Assembly: GCA_050299175.1 (NCBI GenBank)
Contig: JBNKVM010000067.1
Location: 77,671 to 141,670, forward strand
Reading direction: 5' to 3'
DNA: 64,000 nt
From: JAPHTQ01 sp050299175
Lineage (GTDB): Bacteria > Pseudomonadota > Gammaproteobacteria > Thiohalomonadales > Thiohalomonadaceae
Position 1 is the stretch's first letter. Each line of letters starts with the position of its first letter. This document shows positions 7,957 through 15,883 of this stretch, one piece after another. The position numbers and the translations under genes were made by a program. Under the pieces are notes generated by a model, which was given only the letters and a program-made list of their open reading frames with translations, was not told the origin of the DNA and did not search any database.

Positions 7957-9191
7957 TTTGTCACCCTCTCCGGTACCGGCTTGGTCTTCTCAAACTTGGG
8001 GATAAACCACAGAGCTGCGAAGAACACGAAGTAATAGATCGTGCCGATCTGAGCCAACAGCTTGTACAGATCGGTGGTCGGCTGCATACCGAGGTAACCC
8101 AGCATGACGAAGTCTGCAACGAAAACGAACAGCAGTACCTTGAAGCAGAGACCGCGATAGCGGATCGACTTGACCGGCTGACGGTCAATCCAGGGCAGGA
8201 AGAACAGAATCACTACCGCGGCACCCATTGCCATAACGCCCGGGAACGCGGAACCAGCCATGGAAGGCACAGCACGCAGGATGGCGTAGAACGGGGTGAA
8301 GTACCAAACCGGCGCAATGTGCGGCGGGGTCTTCAGCGGGTTGGCAGGTTCGAAGTTCGGATGCTCAAGGAAGTAACCGCCCATCTCCGGTGCGAAGAAG
8401 ACAATGGCGAAGAAAATCATCAGGAACACGACCACGCCAACGATATCTTTCACGGTGTAGTAAGGGTGGAACGGGATACCATCCAGCGGGATGTGGGTCA
8501 CCGGATCCTTGTTCTTCTTGATCTCAACGCCGTCCGGATTGTTGGAACCCACTTCGTGCAGCGCAATGATGTGAACCACAACCAGAGCCGCCAACACGAA
8601 CGGTACCGCAATAATGTGGAAAGCGAAGAAACGGTTCAGGGTGGCATCGGAAACGACGAAGTCACCGCGAATCCACAGGGAGAGATCATCGCCCACGAAC
8701 GGTACGGCGCTGAACAGGTTAACGATAACCTGGGCACCCCAGTAGGACATCTGGCCCCAGGGCAGCAGGTAACCGAAGAACGCTTCGGCCATCAGTGCCA
8801 GGTAGATCAGGCAACCGATGATCCAGAGCAATTCGCGCGGCTTCTTGTAGGAACCGTACATCAGGCCGCGGAACATGTGCAGATAAACCACAGCGAAGAA
8901 CGCGGAAGCACCGGTGGAGTGGGTGTAGCGGATTACCCAGCCCCAGTCGACGTCGCGCATGATGTACTCGACGGAAGCAAACGCCAGAGTAGCGTCCGGC
9001 TTATAGCTCATGGCCAGCCAGATACCGGTAACGATCTGGATAACCAGTACCAGCAGCGCCAGAGAACCGAAGAAGTACCAGAAGTTGAAGTTCTTCGGTG
9101 CGTAGTATTCAGACAGGTGTTCCTTCCACATCTTGGTCAGCGGGAAGCGGGCATCCACCCAGTCCAGCAGTTGGGTCAACATGCCGTTCAT
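7953..9191 (-). CDS. petB: Cytochrome b of the bc1 complex
   Basis: Cytochrome b (412 residues) is the membrane core of complex III, holding two b haems and the quinol-oxidation and quinone-reduction sites. The four haem-ligand histidines are visible in two helices (YTHSTGASAFFAVVYLHMF and FFAFHIIAVPFVLAALVVVH). The Qo-site motif is APVWYFTPFYAILRA, that is PVWY in place of the PEWY of mitochondria. Eight or more hydrophobic helices are present. It follows petA and overlaps it by one base at the start/stop junction, so translation is probably coupled. Confidence 0.97.
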   Translation of the reverse strand: MNGMLTQLLDWVDARFPLTKMWKEHLSEYYAPKNFNFWYFFGSLALLVLVIQIVTGIWLAMSYKPDATLAFASVEYIMRDVDWGWVIRYTHSTGASAFFAVVYLHMFRGLMYGSYKKPRELLWIIGCLIYLALMAEAFFGYLLPWGQMSYWGAQVIVNLFSAVPFVGDDLSLWIRGDFVVSDATLNRFFAFHIIAVPFVLAALVVVHIIALHEVGSNNPDGVEIKKNKDPVTHIPLDGIPFHPYYTVKDIVGVVVFLMIFFAIVFFAPEMGGYFLEHPNFEPANPLKTPPHIAPVWYFTPFYAILRAVPSMAGSAFPGVMAMGAAVVILFFLPWIDRQPVKSIRYRGLCFKVLLFVFVADFVMLGYLGMQPTTDLYKLLAQIGTIYYFVFFAALWFIPKFEKTKPVPERVTK

Positions 9192-9790
9192 TATGCAGCA
9201 CCTCCGTCTTCACCCACGAGGATCTGGGTGTTGCTCAGGAACTTGTAAGGCGGCACCGCCAGGTTCTTCGGTGCCGGTACACCGGCAAACACGCGACCAG
9301 AAAGGTCGAAGCGCGAACCGTGGCAGGGGCAGAAGAAGCCGCCTTTCCAATCGGGACCGAGATCGGCAGGGGCTACATCAGGACGGTAGGTGGGGGAACA
9401 ACCGAGGTGAGTACAGATACCGACGATAACGGCGTATTCCTTGTGGTCTTCGCGGGCACGGAATACGTTCTTCGCATATTCCGGCTGCTGGTTAGCATCG
9501 CTCGCGGGATCAAGGAGCACGCCCTCGATAGTCGGCAGATCCTTCAGGTTCTGCTCGGTGCGACGAACAATCCAGACCGGCTTGCCGCGCCACTCGACGG
9601 TCATCATCTGACCCGGTTCGAGCTTGCTGACATCGGCCTCAACCGGTGCCCCTGCCGCCTGTGCGCGTGCGCTCGGCTGCATGGACAACACAAACGGGGC
9701 TACCGCAAAACCCGCACCCACGGCACCGACAACACTGGTGGCGGCGGTGAGGAAGCGGCGGCGACCCTTATCTACGCCTTCTGTGCTCAT
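9191..9790 (-). CDS. petA: Rieske iron-sulfur subunit of the bc1 complex
   Basis: The Rieske protein passes one electron of quinol oxidation to cytochrome c1 through a 2Fe-2S cluster. The 199-residue product starts with a twin-arginine-type signal anchor (GRRRFLTAATSVVGAVGAGF), kept as the single membrane helix. The cluster ligands are in CTHLGCSP and CPCHGSRFD near residues 125-150. It is the promoter-proximal gene of petABC and has a strong Shine-Dalgarno (GGGAGAGG). The 190-bp leader holds a palindrome, listed separately. Confidence 0.97.
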   Translation of the reverse strand: MSTEGVDKGRRRFLTAATSVVGAVGAGFAVAPFVLSMQPSARAQAAGAPVEADVSKLEPGQMMTVEWRGKPVWIVRRTEQNLKDLPTIEGVLLDPASDANQQPEYAKNVFRAREDHKEYAVIVGICTHLGCSPTYRPDVAPADLGPDWKGGFFCPCHGSRFDLSGRVFAGVPAPKNLAVPPYKFLSNTQILVGEDGGAA

Positions 9791-9894
9791 TAAGCCTCTC
9801 CCAACTTAAAATGGTTTTGGTAAACCTTAAATAACGCGCATAGGGAGTGCCCGCGATAACTGCTGCAGGCCTACGCACGCAAATCAATTCAGTA

Positions 9895-9912
9895 AATAAG
9901 AAGTTTCTTATT
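9895..9912. promoter_or_regulatory. Palindrome upstream of petABC (possible operator)
   Basis: An 18-bp inverted repeat with perfect 8-bp arms: AATAAGAA and TTCTTATT around a 2-base centre. It lies 105 bp before the petA start, in the 190-bp interval between the Nif3 gene and petA (both on the minus strand). Its size and symmetry suit a dimeric regulator. It does not match the FNR or ArcA consensus as I know them, so no regulator is assigned. Confidence 0.35.
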
Positions 9913-9980
9913 GACCTGGGTATTTAGCCGCCTAGTTTCCAATAAACCATGCGCCACGGTCAAGCCGACAGGCCTGCCAA

Positions 9981-10739
9981 TTAAACAGGATTAGCAATAT
10001 TAATGGTTTGAAATTTCAGAGAAAAATGGTCGGAAATAGATTTTCCCAGGGCCTGCACGCCGAATTGCTCGGTTGCATGATGGCCTGCAGAGAGATAGTG
10101 AATACCCAGCTCTCTGGCGAGATGTACCGTCTGTTCCGATATCTCACCGCTGATAAAAGCGTCCAGTCCCTGCGCCGCGGCTGCCTCGATATAATCCTGC
10201 GCACCGCCGCTACACCAACCAACGCGCTGTACGGGGTGACCACCGCCCTCGATCACCAACGGCTCGCGCTTGAGTGATTCTCCAACCAGCCTGGCCAAAT
10301 CGGCCAGCGATATCGCCGCAGGCAGGGAACCATGCATCCCCAGACCACCATACGGGCCGGAACCGAAACGCCCTTCCACGGGGATGCCCCAAAGCTTGCC
10401 CAACTGCGCGTTATTACCCAGTTCGGCATGCCCATCCAGCGGCAGGTGATAGGCCAGCAGCGAAATATCGTTGTCCAGTAGCGCCTTGATCCGGCTGCGC
10501 TTGATACCAGTGATTGGCATCGCCTCGCCTTTCCAGAAATAACCGTGGTGCACCAGCAACAGATCCGCCTGCTGCTCGATTGCCGCATCGATTAACGCCT
10601 GCGAAGCGGTTACCCCGGCAACGATAGAGCTAACCTCGCCCCGGCCCTCGACTTGCAAGCCATTGGGGCAGTAATCCTGATATGCCCCCACATCGAGCAG
10701 GGTATCGCAGTATTGCACCAGTTCGTTTAGGGCCACCAT
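9981..10739 (-). CDS. Nif3-like dinuclear metal-centre protein (YbgI / DUF34 family)
   Basis: A 252-residue member of the Nif3/YbgI family, hexameric proteins with two metal ions per subunit and a still-debated role (GTP cyclohydrolase-like or metal-related). The metal ligands are visible in LLLVHHGYFWKG near residue 63 and in LSAGHHATEQFG near residue 215, the two histidine-rich motifs of the family. The length is typical of the short bacterial form. It is divergent from the degS-type gene, with 65 bp between the two ATG codons. Confidence 0.92.
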   Translation of the reverse strand: MVALNELVQYCDTLLDVGAYQDYCPNGLQVEGRGEVSSIVAGVTASQALIDAAIEQQADLLLVHHGYFWKGEAMPITGIKRSRIKALLDNDISLLAYHLPLDGHAELGNNAQLGKLWGIPVEGRFGSGPYGGLGMHGSLPAAISLADLARLVGESLKREPLVIEGGGHPVQRVGWCSGGAQDYIEAAAAQGLDAFISGEISEQTVHLARELGIHYLSAGHHATEQFGVQALGKSISDHFSLKFQTINIANPV

Positions 10740-10804
10740 GCGCTAATCTCTCCCATCAGGTAATATTGCGGTTTCGACGCCAGAGTAAACCAGAGCTGCC
10801 AGTA

Positions 10805-11974
10805 ATGAGTCTATCCAAAACCGCCCGCTTTCTGTTCCAGTCGGTCACCGTCGGCCTTGCCATCGCCTTCCTGATTCTGGTTTGGCGCCCGGAACTGTTA
10901 ACCCGTGACGACAACAAAAATGTGGTCACCTTTGTCGAGAGCGACGGCGCCAGCTCACGCGTCTATCAAACAGGCCCCGTATCCTACGCCGAGGCGGTAG
11001 ACATTGCAGCCCCGGCCGTGGTCAACATCCACAGCCGCAAGATCGTGGTGCAATCCAGTCCGCTGTTCGACGACCCCTTCTTCCGTCGCTTTTTCGGCGA
11101 TCAACTGGCACCGCAAAAACGTGAAGAGACTTCATTGGGTTCAGGTGTCATCGTCAACGAGCACGGTTTCATCCTGACCAACAATCATGTCATCGATGGA
11201 GCGGAAGAGATCCGCGTCACCCTGCGCGATGGTCGCACCACCGAAGCCAAGGTCATCGGCAAGGACACCGAAGCCGACCTCGCGGTACTCAAGGTGGAAC
11301 TGGAAGACCTGCCGATCATCACCCTGGGTAAATCGGATGCGCTGCGCGTTGGCGACGTGGTACTCGCCATTGGCAATCCCTTCGGTGTGGGACAGACCGT
11401 TACCCAGGGTATCGTCAGTGCTACCGGACGTAGCGAGTTGGGGATTAACACCTTCGAAAACTTTATTCAGACAGACGCGGCGATCAACCCCGGCAACTCC
11501 GGCGGTGCGCTGATTACAGCCCGCGGCGAACTCATCGGTATCAACACCGCCATCTTCAGTCAGTCTGGCGGCTCGGAAGGGATCGGTTTCGCCATCCCGG
11601 TCAGCCTGGCCAAGATCAGCATGGCGCAGATCGTCGAAAAAGGTTATGTCAGCCGTGGTTGGCTCGGTGTGGAAATTCAGGAATTGACGCCAGAATTGGC
11701 AGAGTCATTTGGCCTGAAGGGTGAGAAAGGCGTGATCATCTCAGGCGTGCTACGCAACGGTCCTGCCGACAAGGCCGGACTCGAACCCGGCGATGTGATC
11801 AAACAGCTCAACGGCAAAGAGGTAGAGAGTGTACATGCCGCCCTCAATGCCATCGCCCAAACACAACCGGGCGACAAACTCGCTATCCAGGGCATTCGTA
11901 ATGGAAAATCTCTGGAGATTAAAGCGACTGTAGCGGAACGCCCGCAACAGCAGACTAATCAACAGGGGCGTTAA
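10805..11974 (+). CDS. degS: Periplasmic serine endoprotease, DegS / AlgW type
   Basis: A membrane-anchored HtrA-family protease that senses misfolded outer-membrane proteins and starts the sigmaE cascade by cutting RseA/MucA. From the ATG at 10805 it has 389 residues: an N-terminal anchor helix (about 13-30), a trypsin-like domain with His128 (TNNHVIDGA), Asp158 (EADLAVLKV) and Ser232 (NPGNSGGAL), and a single PDZ domain (about 280-375). One PDZ domain and the uncleaved anchor favour DegS/AlgW over DegP/DegQ, which have two. An in-frame start at 10682 lies inside the divergent Nif3 gene and is rejected. Confidence 0.92.
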   Translation: MSLSKTARFLFQSVTVGLAIAFLILVWRPELLTRDDNKNVVTFVESDGASSRVYQTGPVSYAEAVDIAAPAVVNIHSRKIVVQSSPLFDDPFFRRFFGDQLAPQKREETSLGSGVIVNEHGFILTNNHVIDGAEEIRVTLRDGRTTEAKVIGKDTEADLAVLKVELEDLPIITLGKSDALRVGDVVLAIGNPFGVGQTVTQGIVSATGRSELGINTFENFIQTDAAINPGNSGGALITARGELIGINTAIFSQSGGSEGIGFAIPVSLAKISMAQIVEKGYVSRGWLGVEIQELTPELAESFGLKGEKGVIISGVLRNGPADKAGLEPGDVIKQLNGKEVESVHAALNAIAQTQPGDKLAIQGIRNGKSLEIKATVAERPQQQTNQQGR

Positions 11975-12045
11975 GCTCTGGACGATCAGCCACGCTGGCC
12001 TATGCTGTTTATACGCCCAACCGGAATCCATACGGAGAATCCTAG

Positions 12046-12705
12046 ATGAAACGATTTGTTGTTGTCCCCCTGATTGCAGCACTTGGCCTGGCAGGTTGTG
12101 CCTCCACCAACGAACCCGGCACTGAAGGACAGAGCAACAATACCGCAGCAGGCGCGATCCTCGGCGGCATCATCGGTGGCATTATCGCCAACAATACCGG
12201 TGACCAATCCACCGGCAAGTCAACAGCGGGCATCCTCGCCGGTGCTGCCATCGGCGGCGCCATCGGCAACTCGATGGATGAAAAAGAGCGCAAGATTCGT
12301 GAAATTGCCGCCGAGCGCGATGCCAAGGCACTGGAAGTGCAGCGCTTGCGTGAAGACCTGCTACGGGTCAGTGTCTCCTCCGAAGCCTCATTCGCTTTCA
12401 ACAGCTCCACGCTGAAACCGGAATTCAAACCCACCTTGAACGAAGTGGCCAGTGTGCTTCGCGACGACCCCAAAGTGCTGATCACGATTATAGGTTTCAC
12501 CGACAGTATCGGCAGTGAGACCTACAACCTGGCGCTATCCAAACGCCGCGCTACGGCGACGGCCAGTTATCTGATCAGTCAGGGTGTTCCAACCCGCCAG
12601 ATTGTGACTGACGGCGTAGGCGAAGCAGAACCGCGCGCCAGTAACGCTACCGCCGAAGGACGTGCGCAGAATCGTCGGGTAGAGATATATCTGCGCCAGA
12701 CCTGA
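12046..12705 (+). CDS. OmpA-family lipoprotein with glycine-zipper segment
   Basis: A 219-residue lipoprotein. The signal ends LIAALGLAGC; a glycine-zipper stretch (GAILGGIIGGIIANN and AGILAGAAIGGAIGN) spans about residues 42-82. A C-terminal OmpA/MotB peptidoglycan-binding domain covers about 110-215, with FNSSTLKPEF and the terminal NRRVEIYLRQ. YiaD and Pal-like proteins have this layout. It likely ties the outer membrane to peptidoglycan. It is a single gene behind degS, with its own terminator 20 bp after the stop. Confidence 0.88.
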   Translation: MKRFVVVPLIAALGLAGCASTNEPGTEGQSNNTAAGAILGGIIGGIIANNTGDQSTGKSTAGILAGAAIGGAIGNSMDEKERKIREIAAERDAKALEVQRLREDLLRVSVSSEASFAFNSSTLKPEFKPTLNEVASVLRDDPKVLITIIGFTDSIGSETYNLALSKRRATATASYLISQGVPTRQIVTDGVGEAEPRASNATAEGRAQNRRVEIYLRQT

Positions 12706-12725
12706 AAAACCTTTCATGGAATTGC

Positions 12726-12760
12726 AACGCGGTGCTGTTCGCAGTGCCGCGTTTTTTATT
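12726..12760 (+). terminator. Intrinsic terminator of the OmpA-like gene
   Basis: A 12-bp stem (AACGCGGTGCTG with CAGTGCCGCGTT, two G-T wobbles) closed by TTCG and followed by six T residues, 20 bp downstream of the stop codon. It has all the parts of a Rho-independent terminator. Confidence 0.85.
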
Positions 12761-12810
12761 GGAAGAGGATCACTCAGTCTGAAATGACTAAAGATTAGAA
12801 ATCGTTTCTA

Positions 12811-12882
12811 TCAGCATCCCAGAATATCATTCAGCACGGCGAGCAAAGACGCATTTTCTTTGGTGAATTCAACAGCCAAGGG
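12811..12882 (-). pseudogene. Possible 3'-end remnant of a hisC-like gene
   Basis: On the minus strand this stretch reads FTKENASLLAVLNDILG then Cys and a stop. The last residues resemble the end of HisC in this window (KENSVLMAALEEILG at 24648 onward): 9 of 15 positions are identical and several others are conservative. No upstream hisC sequence is present. The fragment is in the same orientation as hisC and lies at the far edge of the Rhs locus. The match is short and could be chance. Confidence 0.3.
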
Positions 12883-12886
12883 AAAG

Positions 12887-12923
12887 AAAAGCCCCGCTTG
12901 CCGAGAGGCAGGCGGGGCTTTTT
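12887..12923 (-). terminator. Terminator after displaced immunity gene 3
   Basis: The stem GCCCCGC/GCGGGGC with an inner TGCC/GGCA stem begins right after the stop of the 177-residue gene and has T-rich flanks on both sides, so it could work in both directions. The same hairpin, with a single loop difference, recurs at 16165-16206 after the main Rhs immunity gene. Confidence 0.85.
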
Positions 12924-13456
12924 CATTTTACAAACATTCTAGCGACAACAATCCGATAACTAGAAACTCTATCCACATCATCAAATTCAATATTATCCAG
13001 CCGCACTAAACATTTAACTTGGGAATGATCGTCCGCGTGCAGAATACCTAATACTGCCCCCTCATCCATCGATGACGTCCCCCAATACATTGAAACCGTA
13101 TCTACTTTGTAACTATGTTTTTTGCCACCAACATCACACTCAAGGCTGGCTTGTATGGAATCAGGGATATACTTATTTTCACCGTTGATACCAGAAATCC
13201 CTACTCGATATGGGCCAAGATATTTCGGTGAAAAATCAAATGTGTATTCATTAGAAGTCCGTTCACTAGTCCATTCAATATTAGATCTGACCACTGGCAA
13301 GAAAAGATCATCGGGCGCAAAAAACGTTTGCGCAAAAAAAATGTGAGGCCCTTCCGTGTAATTTTCTAAAACATAGCGAGCTGTCCATCTCGCTATGTAA
13401 TAGCCAATGGCTAATATGCCAATAGCAATCAATACAAATTTAAGCTGCTTACTCAT
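12923..13456 (-). CDS. Membrane-anchored hypothetical protein, probable immunity protein for Rhs tip 3
   Basis: This 177-residue protein is not recognised by family. It has one N-terminal hydrophobic helix (LKFVLIAIGILAIGYYIARW, about residues 5-24) followed by a soluble, probably periplasmic domain rich in beta-prone residues. Its ATG overlaps the stop of the preceding Rhs tip by 4 bp (ATGA), the tight coupling usual for toxin-immunity pairs, and its stop is followed at once by a terminator. The AT-rich composition differs from the core genes. The immunity role is inferred from position only. Confidence 0.6.
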   Translation of the reverse strand: MSKQLKFVLIAIGILAIGYYIARWTARYVLENYTEGPHIFFAQTFFAPDDLFLPVVRSNIEWTSERTSNEYTFDFSPKYLGPYRVGISGINGENKYIPDSIQASLECDVGGKKHSYKVDTVSMYWGTSSMDEGAVLGILHADDHSQVKCLVRLDNIEFDDVDRVSSYRIVVARMFVK

Positions 13457-13851
13457 CTGCCAACCAGCTCATTCATAAAGTTATGACAACTGTGACCTGG
13501 CCAAAAATAATCACCTGCTTCCCAATCCCCAGATTTCTTCATCTCATTTAATTTGTCTCTTGTTTTTTTGTCATCATATCCGTCAGACAAGCACTGGTGC
13601 ATTGGGCCACTCGTTGATGACTCTGGTCCTACTCCGTTAGGTCCATAGCCAATCGTTGAACCGTCATCGAACTTATAATATTCATGACTCCAAGAGGAAT
13701 TCATGGCATTTGGCATAAATGATAAGGGCCTACGACAGACCGCCCCATTCCCCGTCATGTCATAAAGGTTCACAGGGTCTTCAAATACGTATCCATAAAG
13801 ATTGGCATCTCTGCCATCAAACTTGATCGGATCCTTTGCGGTAAACCACCG
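13453..13851 (-). pseudogene. Displaced Rhs C-terminal tip 3 (papain/LRAT-like toxin candidate)
   Basis: The frame opens just after a stop codon and reads RWFTAKDPIKFDGRDANLYG then YVFEDPVNLYD, the conserved end of an Rhs core, with no start codon before it (the first possible is a GTG at 13773). A distinct tip of about 100 residues follows: an early HEYYKF, then GSTIGYGPNGVGP, and at the end GHSCHNFMNELV. A His early and a Cys in a C-H-N-F setting late recalls circularly permuted papain-like (LRAT/NlpC-type) hydrolases; that assignment is inference. It is a promoterless cassette that would be expressed after recombination onto a full Rhs gene or by read-through. Confidence 0.65.
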
Positions 13852-13857
13852 CTATTT

Positions 13858-14399
13858 TTAATCATCAAACTCCATGAAACATTTCTTGTATGACTTATTC
13901 CAGCTTAATTTCTCTTCAATTACATGTTTATATTTATTCATAAACTCCGCTTTAAGTTTCATCTCACCATCTTTTGAGTCCGCAAGACCAAAGCCGGAGT
14001 CGATTGCCTTACATGTTGTTCCAATTAAGAATTGGCGATTCCGCAAGACATCGAGAATTTCATTATGATTTCTCTCAAAATACCCAGAAACGTCTCGCCA
14101 ACATGTTCGATTATGTCTGAACTTGCACTTTTGTATGCAGCAAACACTATGAGCAGATAGACTCTCAAAACCGCATCAGACGAGTCATTCGCTTTCATTC
14201 GCTGCCAATAGGTATTATACAAGTCACCCCACTCTCTATAGCGTTCAAGCTTTGCTTTGGCATCACTCCCCTTAGAACCAATATTTAGAAGTTTATCTAC
14301 AATTATGCGAGCTTCCTTCTCTGCCAGTGCGTCACTTGCACAGGCAGACATCGAAGCGAGTGACAAACCTACTATCATCAAGAGTTGACATATCTTCAT
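13858..14399 (-). pseudogene. Exported hypothetical protein with frameshift, probable immunity protein for Rhs tip 2
   Basis: The reading frame from the ATG at 14399 has a signal peptide (MKICQLLMIVGLSLASMSAC, likely cleavage soon after) and a helical body. It stops at 14025 after an implausible tail. The neighbouring frame reads on naturally from NHNEILDVLRNRQFLIG to a stop at 13858. Joining the frames near 14050-14075 gives a protein of about 180 residues, so a one-base indel (real or sequencing) is likely. It starts 21 bp after tip 2, and its stop is only 6 bp before the tip 3 fragment. It matches no family I know. Confidence 0.5.
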
Positions 14400-14420
14400 G
14401 ATCGCTCTCATTTTAGCAAC

Positions 14421-14930
14421 TCACTGTTTAGTAACAGTGACACCTTCTTCACGCCCAAAATTACTGAAGAAAGAGTCACATTGGTCTGGCTTAATTGTAA
14501 AGCAGGCATCAGAACCAGTATTCGATTGGCTGTACCCGCAATGAACAAACACACTTGAAGCAGTAGAATTGGGCGAGCCATCGTTTGTTGGCAAGTCATC
14601 AGGGAAGAATATGCCTGGGCACGGGTTTCCGTTAGCATCCGGTGTCGCTCTAAACGTATTGATCCCCTCATATGTGCCAGGAGCAACAGTGTTTTCATTG
14701 GCAGGATCGTTCGGAACAGTACTACCTTCCCCAGTAAATACAACATTGCCATTTGAGTCTGTCACCGTAACAGTGGAATCGTATGTGCCAGAACCACTAC
14801 CAGGAGTGAATACCACTGTAGATTGCAATCCAGAAGGATCAATTCCATTGATCGGGTCGCTAAATGCGTAAGCGTAGAGGTTTGTTTGGCCTCCCCCGAA
14901 TTTGATTGGATCATCTGCGGTAAACCTGTC
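14421..14930 (-). pseudogene. Displaced Rhs C-terminal tip 2 (L,D-transpeptidase-like toxin candidate)
   Basis: The Rhs-core end is recognisable as DRFTADDPIKFGGGQTNLYA then YAFSDPINGIDPSG. A tip of about 130 residues follows, ending with SSVFVHCGYSQSNTG, SDACFTIKP and FFSNFGREEG. A His about a dozen residues before a Ser-x-x-Cys motif resembles the catalytic H...[S/T]xGC pattern of L,D-transpeptidase-fold enzymes, including secreted toxins such as Tlde1. The frame stays open upstream to 15242, but the sequence before 14930 shows no Rhs similarity. Without the Rhs shell and a natural start it is best treated as a silent cassette. Confidence 0.6.
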
Positions 14931-15284
14931 CCCCGACGCGCGTCGTACACTAATTTCAACATTTTCCCCGACGTAACAATCGTTTGCAGCCGCTTTTTTC
15001 CAGACAGGCACCTTTCCGGTCAAAATTTTTCCCAGACGCGTTTTTTCGCTTAGCGCTGTAGAAATTTCCCTAGCGTGCATGTGTCCTTTTTCGCCGATAT
15101 GGCCCGGACAGTCAAGCGTAGGGGGCTTTTCCTTTAGCGACCTGCTCAGCCATTTGTAGTACAAATAGCATATCCGGCCAGATGTAACTGAGGTAACGGA
15201 TTGGATTTGGGGAGTCCATTCAGCACGGTGTTGCCGCACCACGTATAGTCCCGGTGGGGATTGGGAATATTTACTCGGAAGGGA
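14931..15284. other. 354-bp stretch without a convincing gene, upstream of Rhs tip 2
   Basis: The minus-strand frame of tip 2 remains open here as far as 15242, but the predicted residues (many Arg, Ser and Lys, no Rhs repeat) look like chance translation. I see no tRNA, terminator or recognisable transposon end. It is where a recombination that brought in tip 2 would have its upstream junction. Confidence 0.4.
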
Positions 15285-15572
15285 TTAAAAAAGCAGATTT
15301 ACATCACGCGAACCATGTAAGACACGAACCAATTCGATGCCATGTTCATTGGGACGGTAGAACAACACATATCGCTCAACGGGGAAGCTTTTAATGCCGG
15401 GGGCCAGCTCCAGCCGATCAACGCCCATGTCAGTAAACTCTGCCAGCTTTTGTGCTTTCTCCTGCAACCGCTCCAGAAAGCGGTCGGCATTGACCGGCTG
15501 GTCCTCAGCAATATGTAGCCAGATATCAACCAGGTCTTGCTCTGCTTCCGGTGAGATGAGCAAGGTTGGCAT
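15285..15572 (-). CDS. parE: ParE/RelE-family toxin
   Basis: A 95-residue toxin of the ParE/RelE superfamily. ParE members poison DNA gyrase and RelE members cut mRNA; the sequence alone suggests ParE because of its ParD partner. Family features include LLISPEAEQDLVDIWLHIAE at the N-terminus, a middle helix pair (ADRFLERLQEKAQKLAEF), the strand FPVERYVLFYRP and the end VRVLHGSRDVNLLF. The ATG at 15572 shares its A with the parD stop (TGATG), so the antitoxin is made first and coupled. The module lies inside the Rhs locus. Confidence 0.92.
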   Translation of the reverse strand: MPTLLISPEAEQDLVDIWLHIAEDQPVNADRFLERLQEKAQKLAEFTDMGVDRLELAPGIKSFPVERYVLFYRPNEHGIELVRVLHGSRDVNLLF

Positions 15573-15832
15573 CAACGATTGCCTTTCTGGGCGGATCGCG
15601 CTTTGGCCTTAACCGCGTCTATGTCCAATGGCTTGCCTTCGCCATTGTCCAGAGAGGTCAGCCCCTGGTTAATGTCCTGGCGTAGCGCCGCTAACTTCAT
15701 GGATTGGATTGCATCGCGCTCTTCCAGTAATCGAAGTGCTTCGCGGATAACCTCACTCACAGAATTGTACATTCCGCCTGCAACCTTCTGTTTTATATAC
15801 GATTCCAAATGGGGTGTCAGGGATACATTCAT
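15572..15832 (-). CDS. parD: ParD-family antitoxin
   Basis: An 86-residue ribbon-helix-helix antitoxin. The N-terminal DNA-binding part is MNVSLTPHLESYIKQKV, followed by GMYNSVSEVIREALRLLEER, the signature of the ParD/CC2985 family; the charged C-terminal half would wrap the toxin. The ATG at 15832 fits the family start; a frame extension to 15880 adds residues not typical of it. As in similar modules, ParD and the ParDE complex probably repress their own promoter in the short interval upstream. Confidence 0.92.
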   Translation of the reverse strand: MNVSLTPHLESYIKQKVAGGMYNSVSEVIREALRLLEERDAIQSMKLAALRQDINQGLTSLDNGEGKPLDIDAVKAKARSAQKGNR

Positions 15833-15883
15833 GGCATTGGCCTTTGGGAACAAGTAACGGGCGATGCCGAAGTATAGCAATAA

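Noticed and set aside
8319..9248. 309-residue plus-strand open frame opposite petB and petA
   Set aside because: It is the antisense shadow of cytochrome b; the translation is rich in His, Gln and Val without any fold features, whereas the minus strand encodes well-conserved bc1 subunits.
14931..15242. N-terminal extension of the tip 2 frame as a real 273-residue protein
   Set aside because: The upstream residues lack Rhs repeat features and look like chance translation; only 14421-14930 is supported.
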